This document shows positions 60,834 to 64,000 of a stretch of DNA of 64,000 nt, piece by piece; the stretch's first letter is position 1, and every line of letters starts with the position of its first letter. Below the pieces are notes generated by a model, which worked only from the letters and a program-made list of their open reading frames with translations, was not told the origin of the DNA and made no database searches. The position numbers and the translations under genes were made by a program. Source of the stretch: Neurospora tetraspora (Eukaryota; Ascomycota; Sordariomycetes; Sordariales; Sordariaceae); assembly GCF_033439725.1 (NCBI RefSeq), contig NW_026944386.1:1054001-1118000 (forward strand), read 5' to 3'.

Positions 60834-60838
60834 CTTTG

Positions 60839-63800
60839 TTTCTCTACACGCACTTCACTACCGTAACCTTACACCTTCGGCTACCAAGCCTTCGTGATCC
60901 TCCGACATCGTTCTTCCCAAGATTACACGACATGATATTGTCCACGAATGGCCCGGATATCATGTCACGCCTGGTAACCTTTCGATCGATATGATTCGCG
61001 AGTTTTCATGGACCGAAAAGCCCTAGCCGCATTTCTCTAGCACGAACTGCGAACTGCTGAGGCTTTGCCTGCAAACCAGCCGTTTCAAACTGCGCGGACG
61101 TCTACAGGAACGAGCAATTGGTAGACGAACTGCGAGCGGCAAAAGAGTTCTTCGCTTTCATACGGTTTGGCCTTATCCACGGTTACTATTGACGTTTCTT
61201 TTTTTTTCTCTTTTTTTTCCTGACGAAATCTTAGAAGCCGAATGAATCTGCCTTGGACAACAAAGCATGCAGCTGGGCTGCCATCCACTATCATTTTTTC
61301 CCCTCAGACGGGCCAGCAGTCATCATCATCACTCAATCATCAATGCCTGCTTTGGAAACGGAGAGTTCAACAACAACCTCGTCACGACACAAGACACAAA
61401 GAGGAAGCTTGTTTCTTTTCCTTCCTTTTCCCGTCATACCCCCGGGCGCGGATTTGGCACCTCATGTACGCTTCATGTACGTTTTCCGGCATGGTTCTCT
61501 CAGCAGGCACCTTGGGGCTCCGGCTATGGCATCTTTCATCCTATGAAATCGTGCCCAGTCATCAGTCGTCGGCGCAAGTTTGGTCGGACTGCATTTCCCT
61601 AATTCCACTCAAACACTGAGGTTACATTTTCGCTGTTCCATGTCCCCAAATGTCCCCACACAGGCTACATCCAGCCGCGGAACCCATTTTCCTTCTCGAA
61701 CACCAGCAACGACCAGCCGTCGTCGTTCCCTGCACCGATACGCCTTTGCGCCGCACCATGCCATGAACGTGCAGGAAGGCTTGATGCGTTGTCCCCTTGC
61801 TGCCCTCCCGAGCCTGCATTAGGCACGAAGGGAAGTCATGTACGTATGTACACCGTTTGCATACCTACATCCACGGGTCATGTCACATACCAGCCCAGGT
61901 ACCTGTTCTTCTACCGGTTCATCGTTGCAACGTTCAAGCTCTTCGTTGTCAGACTTCATCCACGCCTCCACGCCTCCACTCCTCCCAACTGGATTAGCTG
62001 ACCATTGAGCTGGACTCTTCACTTCCACCGGCACTTCTGACGCAATGCCCCGCGTCGCCATTGGGGGTTGTTTTCGCGGGGGCGCAAGTTCGCATACCCA
62101 AACGGCTCCAGCTATCAGCCATGCGAGGTGAATTGGGCCGGCCTAGCTTTGCCTTTCTCTGATGCCAGCAGGGTCCGGGTTGATGGCGCTTCAAGTGAGT
62201 GGCCCGACGACAGCACACCATATGGCTTCTGGCTTCTTGTTGGTGGACGGCAAAACCACACTAGCTACGTCTTCGCATGCTTTGCAAGTCATGCTCCTTC
62301 CCCACCTTATCGAGGTACCTTCTGGCTAGAATCACTGTCTGGAAAACCGACTGTGGTTGGGGGACGCGGGATGAAAACGGTTCAAGGAACTGCAGTAGGC
62401 GTCAAAGTTCGGTTCGGTCTACATCCCGGACCTCTCGGACGCCTCTTTCCTGACTGGGCTTTATCCTCCGCTGGGCTTCCAAGACATTTAGAAATTCCTA
62501 GATAGGACCATTACTTATCTTTGGAAGTCAATGGATGTCTCTTCTAGTAAGGGGGTTTCAGGCCTTCACGTTCTCGTTCTATCACCTTTATTCACAATTC
62601 AGATTCTTATGAGAACCTTCGGGCAAGTGCCTCAATGTCTTCTTCGGTTTACCCTTGACCTACATGGGTTGACTGTGTCGTACATGTCACCTCGCGGAGT
62701 TGCCTCACAGGACGGACCGGCACACGCATCCGCCCCTGGATCTCTGCAGTTCGTCTGGACCTCCAGGGATAGAGCAATGGAGCGCACCGCTTCTTGTCAA
62801 ACTGCGTGGCCTTCTGAATCATACTCATGTCAACTGTCACGGCTGGAGGCTCCCGAAACCTTCCTCGGCATGTCATCTAGGCAAGGCAAAACAGCTTGAA
62901 CATCACAGCGTCTGAGACCCGCATAGAGGCTTCACTCCCACGGTCCATATAACGACACAATATCCTACGAGAACAGTTTGTGAGGTTCTTCAAGCAGACC
63001 AGTACCTTCAAGAAAAGCCTGGAAGTTGACTACAATCTCAATATGTACCTGAACTTCTGCAAGGCCCAAAAGACAATGCTGTTCTGTCATTTTTGACCCG
63101 ACGTCAAACACTTGGGTATATATGTCTCGGACATTTCCATCGGGACCCAACTTATGTCACCTATGCTGTCTTGCCCAAGGTTCGGCACAATGCGAGCAAT
63201 GCCCTGTTGGACGTCTCCAACCAATTGCTGTAGGGTCAAGTCAGCCTGAATGGTTGGGGGGTCTCGCCGTTCCAACCAATGGAATTATCCCAATTCTCGG
63301 AATTGAGTTTAGTTTTACAGTAAGGTACTGCTGGCTTTCCCGCTCTCTTATAGGGGAGAAAAGAACGAAGCTAAGGGAACCACAGGCCAAACAGAACGCT
63401 CCTGGAACACTGAAAAGGTACGGATGTCAGGCCAAGAAATCAGATGAGCAAAATGGGAGAAATCCGAATCTCGAGGAAGAGAGGGGGAAAATTATGATGC
63501 AGACATTTTGAACAACACATCGCTCACCCGATTCCCTGCATCACTGCCTTACCCACCTTTTCGCACCCTCCGTTTGAACTCAAACATCGCTCCTACCAAC
63601 GAAAACGGTTCTATAGCTGACGAATCCAACAGCACCTTTGCCATGTGGCTAGCGTTAACGGACGAGCGCGCTTGTTTCGTTCGTCACCAATTCCCAAGTG
63701 GGAAGCTCTCCCAACCTACACAGTGCACCATGTACACGGAAGCGGCTTATGAAGAAGCCGGTGCCTTAGTATTGCTTCCCGACCCGTGTTCCGTACCATG

Positions 63801-64000
63801 GTGCAGATCGATTCCAGTTGGCCAGCGCAAGTCTGATACATCTCTCTATGTACAATTTACTCATCCTCACAGAAATGTTTTTTTTGGTAGAATATCAGGC
63901 CCGACACTCACTTTCTATTGCCCACCGGCTTGTCATACACCGTCAACAACTCACGCATTCCTCATACCCGAACTATCCTTGCCTGAATTCTGGCCAGAGC
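60839..64000. other. No supported gene; right flank of the retroelement nest
   Basis: Composition returns to normal at once after the target duplication. Several frames of 60-145 codons occur (the longest 62,068-62,505 plus) but overlap others and resemble no family. I saw no tRNA or repeat. Confidence 0.4.

Noticed and set aside
50710-60994. Short frames within the A+T-rich nest and its right edge as genes
   Set aside because: They are chance frames inside fossil LTR elements or across the LTR border.
62068-62505. 145-codon plus-strand frame in the right flank
   Set aside because: No family resemblance, overlapped by frames on the other strand, with poor codon bias compared with real genes in this window.

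Overview
This window is chromosomal DNA of a filamentous ascomycete, most likely Neurospora or a close Sordariales relative. Genes carry short introns with fungal splice signals. Conserved products include Nop58, Spb4, V-ATPase subunit d, ribosomal protein uS2, a mitochondrial uS15, prefoldin 4 and Hub1. A 12 kb A+T-saturated block looks like the product of repeat-induced point mutation (RIP). Exon models were built by eye and kept only when splice sites and reading phase agreed; total lengths divide by three.

Region 1 (1-19,064) is a housekeeping stretch: prefoldin 4 (-), a CENP-W-like histone-fold protein (+), a YAG7-like RGG protein (+), a 12-exon Cys/His-repeat gene (+), an RS-extended Hub1 (-), nop58 (-), vma-6 (+), mitochondrial uS15 (-) and rps0/uS2 (+). 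The Cys/His-repeat gene at 7,277-10,094 is the most unusual item. It has twelve C-x4-C...C-x2-H modules (module 2 has C-x9-C), and eleven introns that all split the last His codon of a module in phase 1.

Region 2 (20,214-31,220) is a tandem array of four same-strand F-box-like paralogues. All share an intron inside the F-box, directly after a Tyr-Gln/Met/Leu pair, and a phase-1 intron before a small last exon. The array holds two ~280 bp TIR elements with TA target duplications, in the gaps before and after the third paralogue. A third piece of the same family lies at 35,361. A separate 222 bp inverted-repeat relic lies at 25,094, and a ~54-unit TTG microsatellite sits in the first intron of the fourth paralogue.

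Region 3 (31,221-48,689) is mixed: a stomatin-family gene, a decayed repeat-rich gene on the minus strand, two small membrane-protein genes, poorly coding stretches with a tRNA-like element, then spb-4 (-) and a Dgk1-like CTP-dependent diacylglycerol kinase (+).

Region 4 (48,690-60,838) is a nest of two fossil LTR elements. The outer is Ty1/Copia-like with 183 bp LTRs and a CTTTG target duplication. The inner is Ty3/Gypsy-like with 202 bp LTRs and a TTAGC duplication. Both lie on the minus strand and both are heavily mutated and not functional. The RIP-like mutation fades at both outer LTR ends. Region 5 (60,839-64,000) returns to normal composition and holds no gene I can support.
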